Under the pieces are notes generated by a model. That model worked only from the letters and a program-made list of their open reading frames with translations. It had not been told where the DNA came from and searched no databases. From the NCBI RefSeq assembly GCF_047511655.1, contig NC_133390.1:96665583-96729582 (forward strand): a stretch of 64,000 bases of DNA, given 5' to 3'. Made by a program: the position numbers and the translations under genes. Shown here piece after piece: positions 20,883-32,193 of this stretch (the stretch's first letter is position 1; every line of letters starts with the position of its first letter). The stretch comes from Castor canadensis. Lineage: Eukaryota; Chordata; Mammalia; Rodentia; Castoridae.

Positions 20883-21603
20883 GCTGGGCACTTGGTTGGA
20901 GACACACAAAAGCCTTGTTGCTTTTTTACTTCTCTTCTTTTACTTTGTTTCTTTTCTCTATTCTTTAAAACCTTTCTTCTTTTCTATTGTTTAAAGTCTC
21001 TTTACTTAGATTTGCACTGTCCCTTGTTTTCTTTTGTCTCTCTTAAAGTCTTGGCCCTCAGACTTTCACTGTCCCATGTTCTCTCTTAAAGTCTCAGTCC
21101 TTAGACTCGCAGACACACAACAGAAGCCATGACTAAAAACTGCATTAGCATAACTCTTCAAGTCTTGGTCGTTAGACTTGCACTGTCCCATGTTTTCTTT
21201 AATCTCTCTTAAAGTCTTGGCCCTCAGACTTGAAGACACACCACAGCCAGCAGCAGCAGCAGCATTCTCACAAGCAACCCACCTTGAAAGCTGTCCCAGC
21301 AGTAGCTTCCACCTCTCCCAAGCAGCCAATCAATCAATCACTTCCTCAACCCTTTCAGCAAGTCTTTTATGTCCAGTGGTAAACAAGGAAGTGGAGCAAC
21401 AGTTCTTGGGGAGGGGCATGACACTGTAACAAGAGAAACCTGCTCTCTCTCTGAAAGTAAACAACTTAGGAAAAGCAGCTGTGCTGCATTTTGCCCTCAC
21501 ACTCTTCTGTGGCTGGGGCTGTGCCAAACTCAGCCTGCAGATTATTTGACACAGCTGTGTTTATGTCAAGTTCTCATAGGCTTCTCATAATCCACTCCCC
21601 ACA
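20883..21603. mobile_element. Candidate solo LTR with internal repeats
   Basis: A 0.7-kb block begins TGCTGGGCAC and ends CACTCCCCACA, so it could have TG...CA ends. It holds an array of related units built on AAAGTCTTGGCCCTCAGACTT and TTTGCACTGTCCCATGTTTTC, then a (CAG)n run and unique sequence with a CCAAT-like AGCCAATCAATC. Repeat arrays plus a short unique promoter-like part are common in rodent class II LTRs. No target-site duplication or retroviral gene is visible, so the call is tentative. Confidence 0.35.
20994..21256. repeat. Imperfect direct repeats, unit pairs about 166 bp apart
   Basis: AAAGTCTTGGCCCTCAGACTT occurs at 21045 and 21211. GCACTGTCCC(A/T)TG occurs near 21014, 21069 and 21180. 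GACACAC(A/C)ACAG closes a unit near 21113 and 21234. The array reads as a longer unit (about 21006-21133) and a shorter one (about 21172-21253). Confidence 0.85.
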
Positions 21604-21737
21604 AGCCCCTCTCCCTCCTCTTCCTCCTCCCACACCAACAGTGACCTGGGTGCCATGCTCTTTGCACCTTGGTAGCCTTCCGGTTGGGTACATCTTTGAC
21701 TCTTAAGGAGCTAATGGTGTGGAAGAAGAGGAGGAGC

Positions 21738-21895
21738 CATTTATTGAGTTCTTATTCTATTCCACATGCTCTTGTTTGAATACTCACTTGCCCCCACAAA
21801 AACTCTGACATAGGGATGGGGACAGTCATTCATTTAAAGAAACTGAGTTCACGGAACTAGTAGATGAACAAGGGAGGAACTTAGTGAGGCTCAAG
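21738..21895 (-). mobile_element. MIR SINE
   Basis: CATTTATTGAGTTCTTATTC, a TTTAAAGAAACTGAGTTCACGG core and AACTTAGTGAGGCTCAAG are antisense MIR. Confidence 0.6.
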
Positions 21896-22082
21896 TGTTG
21901 GGGTGGAACATATCAGAAAAGAAGAAGGGGTCAGGTGAGATGAAGGTTTCAATTTAATTTTGGAGTAAAGTACAAAAACAGTCCTAGCAATAGCTCTACC
22001 AACACAACCAGGAATATAACCTACTTGTGGGACATCTGTGTCCCTCATCAAAATAATTCTCTTCACCACTTAAAATCTGAGT

Positions 22083-22195
22083 AATTCAGGGAAAATGCTA
22101 CATATCTCTGAGCCTCAACTTCTTCAGTTATAGAATGAGAAGCTAATTATCTATTTCTTGGTGTTGCTGTAGGAATTCAATGTTAACATACACCA
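22083..22195 (+). mobile_element. MIR SINE
   Basis: TCTGAGCCTCAACTTCTTCAGTTATAGAATGAG is the well-conserved MIR core, followed by GTAGGAATTCAATG. Confidence 0.65.
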
Positions 22196-23233
22196 CCTAA
22201 TTTACATCAGCCCAGCCTTAGCCTCCATGTCATAGTCAAATGAATATCCCATAGTGATTCCAATAGCTATATTCATCTCTCATAGAATATAATGTGAGAA
22301 CTAATTCCAAACCCACATCTCTTAAATTCTCCCTCATTCCTTTGCTCTGTCTGACTCCCATTCTGCAGCCCTCCCAAAGCATTGCTCCCCTTCCCAAAGT
22401 TTCCCTGGAAACCTGAGCTCATTTTCCTCCTGGCTCCCCCTTTTCTTCCCATATTGAGTCTTCCTTCTCTCTCCTGAGGAGAACTTGGCCACTTTGACAA
22501 CATACCCATCTCCAATTCTATTTCTTTCTGACCCCTACCATGATTCTGCATCACAAAAGCCAGCAAAAGAGATAAATGTAGGGAGAGGCAGTGATGCCTA
22601 TAGCCAAAGATGGAATTTTCTTAAAATTTGATATCATTTAAAAATAATTACCATACATATGCAAAGCCATGACCACCACCTGATATAAGAGCTAGTACAC
22701 AAATAATATTAGTTCCTGTACCTCCTATGTTACTGACTTGCACATGTTATATTCTCTTCCCTTGGCAAGGTGTCTGTAGAAATATTTGTTTCCTCCTGCA
22801 AGGCCACATTGCCCACCAGGTTCTGAAAGGACCTCTTTTCTATGAAATCATATTCCTTCATAAAGACAGTGATTGGTGGGATAAAGTCTGGACTAGAAGC
22901 CAGACAGTGGGACTCCTGGACCAGTCACTAACTTGTCCTCACTGACAGCCTGTTGGCATATTGGGAAAACTATTCTTGGCCATATAGGACTGTCCTCCCA
23001 CTGTGAGAGTTTTAGCATCCTTAGCCCCAGGTACTATATATTCCTGGAGCTATTCCTTAGGCAGATGGCTCTGTTTACTAACAGTGGGCTTTTGTGCACT
23101 TGCCTTAGTAATTTGAAGATTTCTTTCTATACAAAAGTTGTTACTCCTTGGGATGTTTCTTATTTGGGAGACTGTCTTTGTTCTTAAACAACAGCAAGGA
23201 TTGTGGGGTTTGCTGATAATTTAAAATATTATA
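22196..23233. other. Intergenic, no recognised feature
   Basis: About 1 kb of unique sequence. No splice-bounded frame or repeat recognised. Confidence 0.45.
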
Positions 23234-23325
23234 TTGAGATGAGGATGTAGCTCACTGGTAGAGCACTTTCCTAACATGCTCAAGACCTTGGGTTTGGTTT
23301 CTAGCAACCCACCTACCTCCCAAAA
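23234..23325 (+). mobile_element. ID-type SINE
   Basis: GGATGTAGCTCACTGGTAGAGCACTTTCCTAACATGC followed by GGGTTTGGTTTCTAGCA. Box A and box B are recognisable. Confidence 0.75.
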
Positions 23326-24035
23326 GAAATATATATGTAATCTTGGAAATGACTGATAGCTATAGAGAACACTGGTGAAAAGACATTTATACATGAAACT
23401 TACTTACAAAGCACATAGCCAGATTCCACATAATATGATTAACTTTTGTCATTAGCTGAACATTAGAAACTCACAGATTTTTTATTTTATTTACTTGCCT
23501 CTTCTACCATTTTACTTTGCTTGCTTTGCCACAGTTTTCTCTACCTCATTAGTCATTTTAACAACAAGACTTTGGTTCTAGTAATCATTTAAATTGTTTC
23601 TCTGTTCTCTACATCATTATTTTCTTTCCTTATCCATATTTTTTCTCCCTATTGCCTTTTCCTACAACTTATTCGATCTTCTTGAAAAGAACTGTTAACT
23701 CATCTATGTAAAAAACTGATTTTTAGCAGATAAATTCAATTCTGTCATTTTCCTCTGGGTATTACTTTAACTTTTTACTATACATTTTGACCTATAATAC
23801 TTCATTATGAATGAGTCCTAAATTTTATGTAATCTGTTTATGATTTACTCTTGAAATTAAGGTTATTTAGATACTTTAGTTGTGAGACATATGAAAATTT
23901 TAAAGTTTTCCTTCTTTCTCTTTCCCTTTTTTTTTTGTTTTTGCTATTTCTTAAATTTAACTTCTAAATTGATTACCCTAAAACCAGAAAACATATTCTG
24001 TATGGGGATGATTATTTCAAATTTATTGAGGCCCT
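23326..24035. other. AT-rich intergenic sequence
   Basis: No gene or named repeat recognised. Confidence 0.45.
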
Positions 24036-24150
24036 TTTTTTTGAGGTAGAGTCATACTATATCACCCAGACTAACTTCAAATTCCCAACCTCCTACCTCA
24101 GCCTCTTGAGTAGCCAGGATTATAGACATGCACCACCACATCCAGCTATT
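24036..24150 (-). mobile_element. B1/7SL-type SINE
   Basis: TTTTTTTGAGGTAGAGTCATACTATATCACCCAGAC, CCTCAGCCTCTTGAGTAGCCAGGATTATAGACATGC are antisense 7SL SINE. Confidence 0.8.
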
Positions 24151-24231
24151 AAGGTCTCTTCTGTGGGCTGATATAATGTTACATTTTGTGAATGCTAAAA
24201 GTGTTTATGTGAATTGTAGCTCAATAAAAGA

Positions 24232-24310
24232 TGAAGATGAAGAAGAAAGAGGAAGAAGAAGAGAAGAAAGAGAAGGTAAAGAAAATGGAGGAGGAAGAGG
24301 GATAGGGGAT
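24232..24310. repeat. Purine-rich GAA/GGA low-complexity tract
   Basis: Runs of GAAGA and GGAAGA. The open frames here on both strands reflect the composition. Confidence 0.8.
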
Positions 24311-24604
24311 AGTTCTGGGCTAAGGTGGCAGATTGCAAGTTTATTCCATGGGACTTCATGAATAAGAAGAGTTAGGGTAGCAAAAAAGACAGAATGGGCC
24401 AAGGACAGAAAGAGAGGAAGAGTCTCAGGAATCAACAAAGGGGTGACTGGACAGCTAAAAAGCATGGAGAAACAGAAAGGTGACACACAGGAGAGTCAGA
24501 ACCTGTCTATAGCTTAAACCCTCACTCCTCATTGTGGAAGGGAAGCCAAATTCACACCACAAGGTTAATCAGGCATCCCTGGTGATAAAAAGTTGGTAGT
24601 CTGG

Positions 24605-24852
24605 GCACAGGAGAAACTCTCAGTTCTTACAAGCCTTAAATCCAGTGCATGCATATCTGTGGTGTCAGCTACTTGAAGGTAGAGGTGGAAAAGTTGAGGC
24701 ATGAGGTGAGCCTGGGCAAAATTATCATGAGACTCTCTCAGGTAAAAAAACTAAAAGCAAAATGACTGGGGCAGTAGCTCAAGTACAGATGGCTTGCCTA
24801 GCAAGAGTGAATTCTTGAGTTTAAATCCTCAGGACTTCAAGGAAAAAAAAGA
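24605..24852 (+). mobile_element. Diverged composite B1+ID SINE
   Basis: A B1-like part (GGTGTCAGCTACTTGAAGGTAGAGG, GAGCCTGGGCAAAATTA) is followed by a linker CTAAAAGCAAAATGACTGGGG. An ID part comes next (CAGTAGCTCAAGTACAGATGGC, GCCTAGCAAGAGTG), ending in an A-run. It is older than the other composites. Confidence 0.65.
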
Positions 24853-26005
24853 GGAAATGAAAATCTCAATAAATCAAAATTTAAAACTCTATGGAAAGTA
24901 TCACCAATAAACTAGACCAGATGGAAGAAACAATATTAGGGAATGAACACCAAGGGTGAAGGATTATTGCATTGAGATAGCAATAAAGAAATAATTAGCA
25001 ATCATCACTTCAACATTCAAGATCTTTGGGACACAATTAAGAGATCAAACTATGGTTTGAAAGAGGGAACTGAGATGCAGAGTAAAGGCAAAGAAAATGT
25101 ATTCAATGAGATTATAGCAAAAATGTTCCCATATCTAGAGAGAGAAATAGGCACCCAAGAACAGAAGTCACTTAGAGCTCCAAACATACATGACCAGAAG
25201 ATATCATAATATGTTTAAAATACCAAGAGGACAGAACAAAGAAAATTGAAAGCTTCAAGGGAGAAGTGCCAAGTTCCTTGCAAAGGTAAACCTATCAGAA
25301 TAACAATAGGTCTCTAGGGGGAAACTAAAAGCCTAGGCAGAATGGACTGACATCTTTCAAGCATTTAAACAAAATAACTGCCAACCAAGATTACTGGATC
25401 CAGCAAAGTTGCACTTTAAAATTGAAGAAGAAACACTTTCTACAATAAGCATAACAAACAATTTATGGCCTCTCCTAAGCCAGCATTGCAGAAGGTACCT
25501 AAAGGAATACTACAGACAGAAGAGGAAGAAAGATACACATGAACACGAAAGCCCAGCAACGAATAAATCTAGAAGAATATATAGACAAATGAGAATTAAT
25601 AAAGAACCAAATGTTATTAACTCAGTAAGCCAGCAAACCTCTGAGATGAAGAAGGGAGAAATTAGCACATACTTTTAAATAATTGCCCTACATGAAAACA
25701 GTCTTAACTCTCCAATTAAAAATGCAGATTGGATGAATAGATTTTTAAAACTCCAATTGCTTGCTGTCTGCAAGAAACTGACCTTACTGGCAAAGACACA
25801 CAGATTGAATGTGAAAGGATGGAAAGTGATAGTCCAAGTAAATAGAATTTGAAAGAAACCAGGAGTAGCTATATTCATATCTGACAAAACAGACTTCAAG
25901 GAAAAATCAGTCAAAAGGGATAAAGAAGGTCACTATATATTAATGAAAGGAACAAAGGATCAAGAAAATACAATGATTGTAAATATATATGCATCAAAGA
26001 TTAAC

Positions 26006-26205
26006 ACACCCAGCCAGGCTCTGGTAGCTCACACTTGTAATCCTAGCTACTCAGGGGGCAGAGAGCAGGAAGATCATGATTTGAAGCCAGCTTGGGCAAA
26101 TAGTTCTCAAGACCCTATCTCAAAAAAACCCATCACAAAAAATGGGCTGATAGAGTGGCTCAAGATGTAGGCCCTGAGTTTAAACCTCAACACCACAAAA
26201 AAAAA
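26006..26205 (+). mobile_element. Composite B1+ID SINE nested in an ancient L1
   Basis: B1 part (GCTCTGGTAGCTCACACTTGTAATCCTAGCTACTCAGG ... CAAATAGTTCTCAAGACCC), linker CCCATCACAAAAAATGGGC, ID part (TGATAGAGTGGCTCAAGATGTAGGCCCTGAG), A-run. The ID part lacks the middle of the element, as in 29163-29335. Confidence 0.9.
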
Positions 26206-26397
26206 AAATTGATGTGTTCTATTTCATTAAAAAACAGACAAACTACTGGACATAAAGGACAGATAAGTCTGGGTACAATAATAGTTGGTGACTTCACTCT
26301 CATCAATAGATAAGTCATCCAGACCAAAAAAATCCAATAAAGAAAACTTCACATTGAACTCCTCTATAGATCAAATGTACTTAACAGGAGTCTACAG

Positions 26398-26486
26398 AAG
26401 GGCTGGTGGAGTGGTTCAAATGGTAGAGCACCTTCCTAGGAAGTTTGAGTCCCTGAGTTCAAACCCCAGTATCACAAAAATAGAAG
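26398..26486 (+). mobile_element. ID SINE nested in an ancient L1
   Basis: GGGCTGGTGGAGTGGTTCAAATGGTAGAGCACC, CCTGAGTTCAAACCCCAGTATC, A-rich tail. Well preserved. Confidence 0.92.
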
Positions 26487-26879
26487 AAATTTATAAAATA
26501 TTCCATCCAAAGCTGCAGAATATGCCTTTTTCTCAGCAGTCTAAGTAGATCACATTTTAGGTTACAGGCCAAGCCTCAACAAATACAAAAATATTGAAAT
26601 AATTTCTTGTATCTTAACAGTTTACAATAGAATAAAACTAGAAATAATGGCAATAGAAACTATACAAACATATGGAAGTGAAACAATGAAACTTTTTTGG
26701 TAGTACTATTTTCAAAATAGAAAGAGGACAATTTTGGGAACAGAAAGAATGTCAAGGGGAGAGGGATGGAGGACAAGAGAGGGTAATAAAGGGGGATTAA
26801 TGTGCTCACTATGTTACATGCACGTATAAAAACGTCACAATGAAGCCTACTATTTTGTAAAATTAGTATGTTAGTTTAA

Positions 26880-27143
26880 AAAGCTAAAAATGTGTGCATG
26901 CATTCATTATATTTATCTTTTGCTTGTTGAACCAGTGTAGACCTACCTTGCTGGTCCTTTCCATTGTCTTTTGTTTGCTAAGTTTGGTGCTTTTGATTTC
27001 TTTTGCATTATACTTTTTCCCTGTTACATTTTACATTCCCTTATTTCCAACTGTTCTTTATATATTTTTTTGTAATGTGTTTCTTATAAATTATATAATT
27101 CTGAAACTTGTTTTTCTACCAATATGAGGATCTCTCCTTTCTT
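26880..27143. other. AT-rich intergenic sequence
   Basis: No gene recognised. T-rich on the + strand. Confidence 0.4.
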
Positions 27144-27355
27144 TTGTAGTACTGGGTTTGAAGTCAAAACCTCATACTTGCTTGACAGGTGCTCTACCAT
27201 TTAAGCCACTGCACCAACCCTGTTTTTGTGTTGGATATTTTCAAAATAGGGTCTCTAGAACTATTTCTTAGGGCTGACCTTGAACCATGATCCTCCTGAT
27301 CTCTGCCTCCCAGGTAGCTAGGATTACAGGTGTGAGCCACCAATGCCAAGCGGGA
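27144..27355 (-). mobile_element. Composite ID+B1 SINE
   Basis: GTACTGGGTTTGAAGTC ... CCACTGCACCAACCC (ID), GGATATTTTCAAAATAGGGTC linker, GAACCATGATCCTCCTGATCTC ... GGATTACAGGTGTGAGCC (B1), all antisense. Confidence 0.9.
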
Positions 27356-27459
27356 TCTCTGCTTTTGGTCAGAGAATTTAACCCATTTCCATTTATTATA
27401 ACCACTTTGTAATACTGGATTTTTTTTTAATGTGTCATTATTTCTTGGTTTCTTCCTTT

Positions 27460-27572
27460 CATTATTTTTTTGGAGATAGTGTCTTGCTGTATAATCTACA
27501 CTGGCCTCAAACTTGTAATCCTCCTGCCTTAGCATCCCAAGTACTAGACATATAGGCATGCACACTACACCT
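27460..27572 (-). mobile_element. B1/7SL-type SINE
   Basis: GGAGATAGTGTCTTGCTGTATAATC, CTGGCCTCAAACTTGTAATCC, GCATGCACACTACACC. Confidence 0.75.
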
Positions 27573-27677
27573 GATTTATTTATTTTTCTTTCTTTAACCA
27601 TGTATTTTGTTCTTTTTTTCCATTCCCCTAACTTTCATTGAATAAGTTAAATGCCTTTCCAATAATTTTAAATGTTC

Positions 27678-27890
27678 TTCTTTTTTTTTGTTGTTGTTGT
27701 TGCTGTTGGTACCAGGTTTGAACTCAGGGCTTTGCTCTTGCAAATCAGGCTCTCTACTCCTTGAGTCACACGCACAGTCCATTTTGCTCTGATGATTTTG
27801 GAGATGGGTTTCATGAACTATTTGCCTGGGCTGGCCTCAAATTGCAATCTTGCCAATCTCAGCTTCCCAAGTAGCTAGGATTATAGGCTC
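27678..27890 (-). mobile_element. Composite ID+B1 SINE, with GTT-repeat tail
   Basis: T-run and (GTT)n, GGTTTGAACTCAGGGC (ID), then GAACTATTTGCCTGGGCTGGCC and CCCAAGTAGCTAGGATTATAGGC (B1). Confidence 0.85.
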
Positions 27891-27944
27891 TCAGTTAGAG
27901 TATATTTTTAAGTTTTAGAATTTTACTTATTTCCATTCTTTTTC

Positions 27945-28070
27945 TTAGTGCATACTACTTATACAAAGTTGTGGGTTTTGTTATGACATTTTCACACATG
28001 TGTATAATGTACTTTGATCATATCTTCCCAATTACTCTCTCTTGTTCTCTAGCTTTAGAGCTATAAAGTC
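27945..28070 (-). mobile_element. Older L1 3' UTR end
   Basis: TTTTGTTATGACATTTTCACACATGTG and TAATGTACTTTGATCATATC are antisense to the L1 3' terminus used repeatedly in this window. Confidence 0.55.
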
Positions 28071-28377
28071 TTTGTTTTTATTGTCTGGTGGTTAGTTCTA
28101 ACTTATAAGACCAAGTTATGTTTATTTCTCACCCTAAGTTTAAATGTTATTAACCTTCGAGTCTCTGAATCTTACCCACCCTCAACAAATTTGGAATTTT
28201 AGCAAATTTCTTACTTTCTACTGCAGCATCTCCATAATGATATTCACAACATCAGAGTTTTAGTACCAGGTTATGTTTTGGCTGTGTTGTTGCTATTGTA
28301 AGGCATTGCTTAGTTCTTCCTGCCAGTGTGACCAATGGACTTTTCCAGTTAGACTCTTGTCCTGACATTTCTTTGCT

Positions 28378-28478
28378 TTTTTTTTTTAGACAGAGTCTCA
28401 CTATGTAGTGCAGGCTGATCCTCTTGTTTCTGCCTTCCAAGTCCTAGGATTATAGATATACACCACCATGTTCAACCT
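28378..28478 (-). mobile_element. B1/7SL-type SINE
   Basis: T-run, AGACAGAGTCTCACTATGTAG, TAGGATTATAGATATACACCACCA. Confidence 0.75.
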
Positions 28479-29162
28479 TCTTGTCCTAATATCACTGCCT
28501 TGAGCTGCCACTGATGAGTTCTTGTCCTGAAGCAATGGGGAAAAGAAATGACCCTGTGAGAGAGTTCTTTTCAATTCATCCCTCACCTGTGATCCCTGGT
28601 GCTCTCCGGCTGCAGGCCACACTCCCTGATGCTCCCACCACAGACCCCAGCAACCTCTGTCACTATAAGAGTGCTACACATTCTTGTGTTTATTCCCAGA
28701 CTTGGCTCACTTCCATCTATCTCTTTATTACCCCTGTGACACAAGCAGTGCTGGAGGTGGGGGGAACCAAATTGGGAAGGACGGTGAGATGACCTGTGTT
28801 TGCTGCCATCTTATTTGAAATTAGAAATTTTCCATCTGTTTTGTGTTCTTCACAGAGTTATTAGTAGAATCAATAGAGATAATATATGTAAAAGTTCTTA
28901 AAAATCATGTTACATAAATGTTCATAATGTTTTGTGGAGGAGTATTTTTGCCTCTAGAATTTTGAATAGGCAAGAAAGTTGGAGAGAAGAAAAATAGTAA
29001 CAATCTCATTATGGCAATTTCATGCTATTTTCAGCTGGCAGACTTTGAGGTGAGTGTCATTCATGATTGGAATATTAGAGAAAGATTTTTCATTTCCTTC
29101 CTTCCCTGTTTAAAATTGTGATTTGATTTTTTTAAACACAGTGGACTAAAGAATATGATGCA
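28479..29162. other. Intergenic, no recognised feature
   Basis: No gene seen. The open frame at 28514-28792 has no recognisable similarity and no splice context. Confidence 0.4.
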
Positions 29163-29337
29163 TGCTGGGTGCCGGTGACTCACACCTTTAATCCTAGCCA
29201 GTCAAGGAACCAGAGATTAGGAGGACAGCAGTTCGAAGCCAGCCCAGGGAAATAGTTCCCCTATCTCAAAAATACTCATCACAAAAAAGGCTGGTGGAGT
29301 GGTGTAGGCCCTGAGTTCAAAACCTGATGCTGAAAAA
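29163..29337 (+). mobile_element. Composite B1+ID SINE with short target-site duplication
   Basis: GCTGGGTGCCGGTGACTCACACC ... CAGTTCGAAGCCAGCCC (B1), ACTCATCACAAAAAAGGCTGGTGGAGTGG (linker and ID head), GTAGGCCCTGAGTTC. ATGATGCATG occurs at both borders. Confidence 0.9.
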
Positions 29338-30209
29338 AATGATGCATGAAGTTATGGAATGAATAGAAGGATCAAGAGTTTAATGTGAGTTCATTTTCCT
29401 CTCCCATGTTCTATTGACAACAGACTTCAAAGAGAAAATTGTATGGATATGACTTATACTTGAAAATGAATGAACTGATATTAGGAAGATGATAGCTAAG
29501 TCCTCCCTCCCATTGTTTTGTTGATCTTTTCCAGAATAGGTTTACCTTAAAACTAAAACAATAGGGCAAGAGAAATGATAGGTTAATATCACCTAGGTAG
29601 TAATGAATTATTCTGTTTAACTTTAAAAGCAGATGATTATTTACATGCTCTTCTGCATGCTGTTTCACTAAAGAACTAAACCAAATGCCAGAGCAAAGTA
29701 TATTCTCTAATTTTCCACAGATTCCCACTAAAAGATCTGTAAACAATTTTTCAGGGGAGTTCCATAAGAGAATGGTTTTCTGTGTTCTTTACACTAATGT
29801 GACAATAGTTGTGTTACTCTATGTAACAATATAATAGAAAGTCATAATACCACATTTTGGAGGTTCTGAAATGTGTCCAGACAAAAAAAGAATAAACAAG
29901 AATATGATGCTAATGATAAAAGAGCAGAAAAAAAACAGGCATGAATGGTTTTTAACAAACTTTAAATATTCTCTGTTTGTGAAGATGGGGCACAAATAGC
30001 AAAATGCTTTACCTAAAACTCATTTTGCTTTATAATGAAAGAATACTAAGCTCAGTAAAAGTATATGAAAATCTGAGGTAAACAATGAGAAAACTCAAAT
30101 TACCTCATAACGATTTCTCTAAAACTATTGAAACCTGCTTATTTTACTATAATCTTTGCTCAAATTTTAAATTGATTGATTGAACAATCTGTATCACAAA
30201 AGTCTTACA
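29338..30209. other. AT-rich intergenic sequence
   Basis: No gene or recognisable repeat. The - strand frame at 29411-29746 is unsupported. Confidence 0.4.
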
Positions 30210-30300
30210 AGGGCTGGTGGTATGACTCAAGCGGTAAAGTACTTCCTTAGCACCTGCAAGTCCCTGAGTTCAAGCCCCAGTACCACCAAAAAAAAAAAAA
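30210..30300 (+). mobile_element. ID SINE, well preserved
   Basis: GGGCTGGTGGTATGACTCAAGCGGTAAAGTACTTCC (box A), GAGTTCAAGCCCCAGTACCACC (box B), then an A-run. Confidence 0.93.
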
Positions 30301-31600
30301 GATAAAATTTAATATATCCTACATGTGTAAAACATCTGACTTATTCATTAGGTTTGCTTTGCTTAATATTGTAAAGTCTGTAGCCATACGATCTTCAGAA
30401 ATTCCATGAAATCCTTTATCAGCACAAAGTATATGCTATCTCAGAGTGCCATCAGCGTAGTAAAAGCTTCACACTGTTTCGTCTTAACCTCTATAGACAA
30501 ACAGAGGAGCCCACTGCAGTCTGCCCACAGCAACTGGTTAGCAAGTGTTCCAGTTGGTATAGTTCCTCAGCACTGAGCAGAAGGCTCAAGTCACTGGCAC
30601 AAATGCCCTACAAAGCCTAAGGTAGGGTGATGGTTTTGTGATGCCAGGGATCATTGCCAGCATTGAGGCAGGAGCTCTTCATTCTGCTCTGCACTTTGCT
30701 CATTCTGTTGGCTTTTGACCTCAGGCTTGCAGGAGGGCGGCAGCAAAATCAAATACTTCACAGCAGGAAATGTCTCCTCTCATCCTCTTTTGTGATAGAG
30801 AAAAACTCTCCCACAGGTACAGTTCAGAATTATAGACACAACCCTTCCTAAATCATTCATTGGCAAGTAAAATGGCATGTGTATGATTGCCTTAGATTCA
30901 TCAAGATGATTTTAGGCTGGGGAAAGGTTCCACTGTTTCTGAAGTGTGCAGCCTGCTGATGACTGAGCAAAATCAAGACTGATTGCAGGAAAGATGAGTG
31001 GGCAGAATTGCTGCAGGACAGGTGGTCAACAGCGTGTGCTGTGTTGAGTCAGAGGAAGAGCCTGAAAGGAACGGGTTCCTAAAGCAAGGAACGGGTTCCC
31101 AAAGGAAGGAATACACTTGGAGAATAAATTTCAGCAATAACTAGGCCTTCTATCTGATTTGATATGGCAGCGACAACCCCTGATGATTTTCCAGGAAAGA
31201 TCAAAATGGTATTATTATGTCTCTTAAAAGAGACAAGCATGGAGAAGCTGGTGGCTCCATATTATATTTGTAGCTCAAAGAAATTTTGGAGAAAATATAG
31301 TCGAACCAATTAGGACATGTACAGCTTCAATTACAGAAACCCCATCTCTGATGGACAGCATGGTAGGAAAATGCATCTTTCATCACTGGAAGTCCAGAGA
31401 TAGAGCAGGTTCCAAGGTGTGGCTCTTTCCATCTCTGGGTCATATCTTCCTCAGGCTGGTGGCTGTAGTGATTCTGGTTATCATAACCACTTAAGATGCT
31501 ACTTTAAAGGACTGGCTGGCAGCTGCTCTTAGAAGCAGGAGGGCTTTCCCCAGATTCCCCTCAACACACCTCCTCTCTTGTTTCCCTGGCCAGATTTGGG
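30301..31600. other. Intergenic, repeat-poor
   Basis: About 1.3 kb without a recognised repeat. A 65-codon frame at 30654-30851 has a hydrophobic leucine-rich start but begins at TTG. A CAG|GTACAG donor-like site lies at 30813-30821. I cannot assign it to any gene. Confidence 0.4.
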
Positions 31601-31861
31601 TCATATGTCCATTTTTTTTGTGTGTGTATGAAGTACTGGGGTTTGAACTCAGGGCCTCACACTTGCTAGGCAGGCGCTTTGCCACTTAAGCCATTCCACC
31701 AGCCCTTTTGTTTTTGTATTGGGTATTTTTGAGATAGGGTCTCGAGAACTATTTGCCCAGGGGTGGCTTTGAACCATAATCCTCCTGATCTCTGCCTCTG
31801 CAATCCTCCAGCAAGGATTGAAGGTATGAGCCATATGTCTCATACTGCTCATATGTCCATT
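31601..31861 (-). mobile_element. Composite ID+B1 SINE with perfect 13-bp target-site duplication
   Basis: TCATATGTCCATT flanks it at 31601-31613 and 31849-31861. Inside, antisense: GGGGTTTGAACTCAGGGCCTC, GCTAGGCAGGCGCTTTGCC (ID), GGGTATTTTTGAGATAGGGTCTCG, GAACCATAATCCTCCTGATC (B1). The B1 head is a little rearranged. The shared duplication shows that ID and B1 parts inserted as one unit. Confidence 0.93.
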
Positions 31862-31992
31862 CTTGAGTCAATCTCTGCCTGGAGGATTGGCTTAATAAAC
31901 ATCTAGGATATGAGATCCTTGACTGCAAGCTTGTTGTCTTTGCAACTGGGACAGCCAATTTCCTCTTACTTCTGGAACGCTAGTTAATCTAT

Positions 31993-32193
31993 CAGGTGTC
32001 AGCAAATTAATCTGATCCAGCACATGGCTTTGTAAATAAGGTTTACATAACCCCATTGATTTCTTTATGTATTGCTGATGATTGCTTTCATACAACAACG
32101 ATAAGAGTTGAGTAGTTGTGATACAGACTTACAGCCTAACAAACTGAAAGTATTTTCTATCTGCTCTTTTACAGAAAAAGTTTGCCCACCCTG
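31993..32193. mobile_element. hAT-type nonautonomous DNA transposon fossil
   Basis: The ends CAGGTGTCAGCAAA and TTTGCCCACCCTG form imperfect terminal inverted repeats. The inner text (TTTGTAAATAAGGTTTACAT, ACAACAACGATAAGAGTTGAGTAG, TTTACAGAAAAAGTTTGCC) matches a common old mammalian hAT-derived repeat. Confidence 0.7.

Larger units (their letters stand above)
24870..26870 (+). mobile_element. Ancient L1, ORF1 end to ORF2 start and 3' end, with nested SINEs
   Basis: Diverged L1 ORF1 sequence (AAAATAACTGCCAACCAAGATTACTGGATCCAGCAAAG) leads into the ORF2 endonuclease (TGCAAGAAACTGACCTTACTGG, GGAGTAGCTATATTCATATCTGACAAAACAGACTTC). The same part continues after the SINEs at 26006-26205 and 26398-26486. 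An L1 3'-end-like block follows at about 26755-26870. Most of ORF2 is missing between about 26700 and 26755. The short open frames are remnants. Confidence 0.8.

Noticed and set aside
24205-24486. - strand Ser/Leu/Pro frame
   Set aside because: It is the antisense of a GAA/GGA low-complexity tract.
30210-30300. Possible tRNA gene
   Set aside because: Box A and B are present but the element has an A-tail, and many dispersed copies with the same head show it is an ID SINE.
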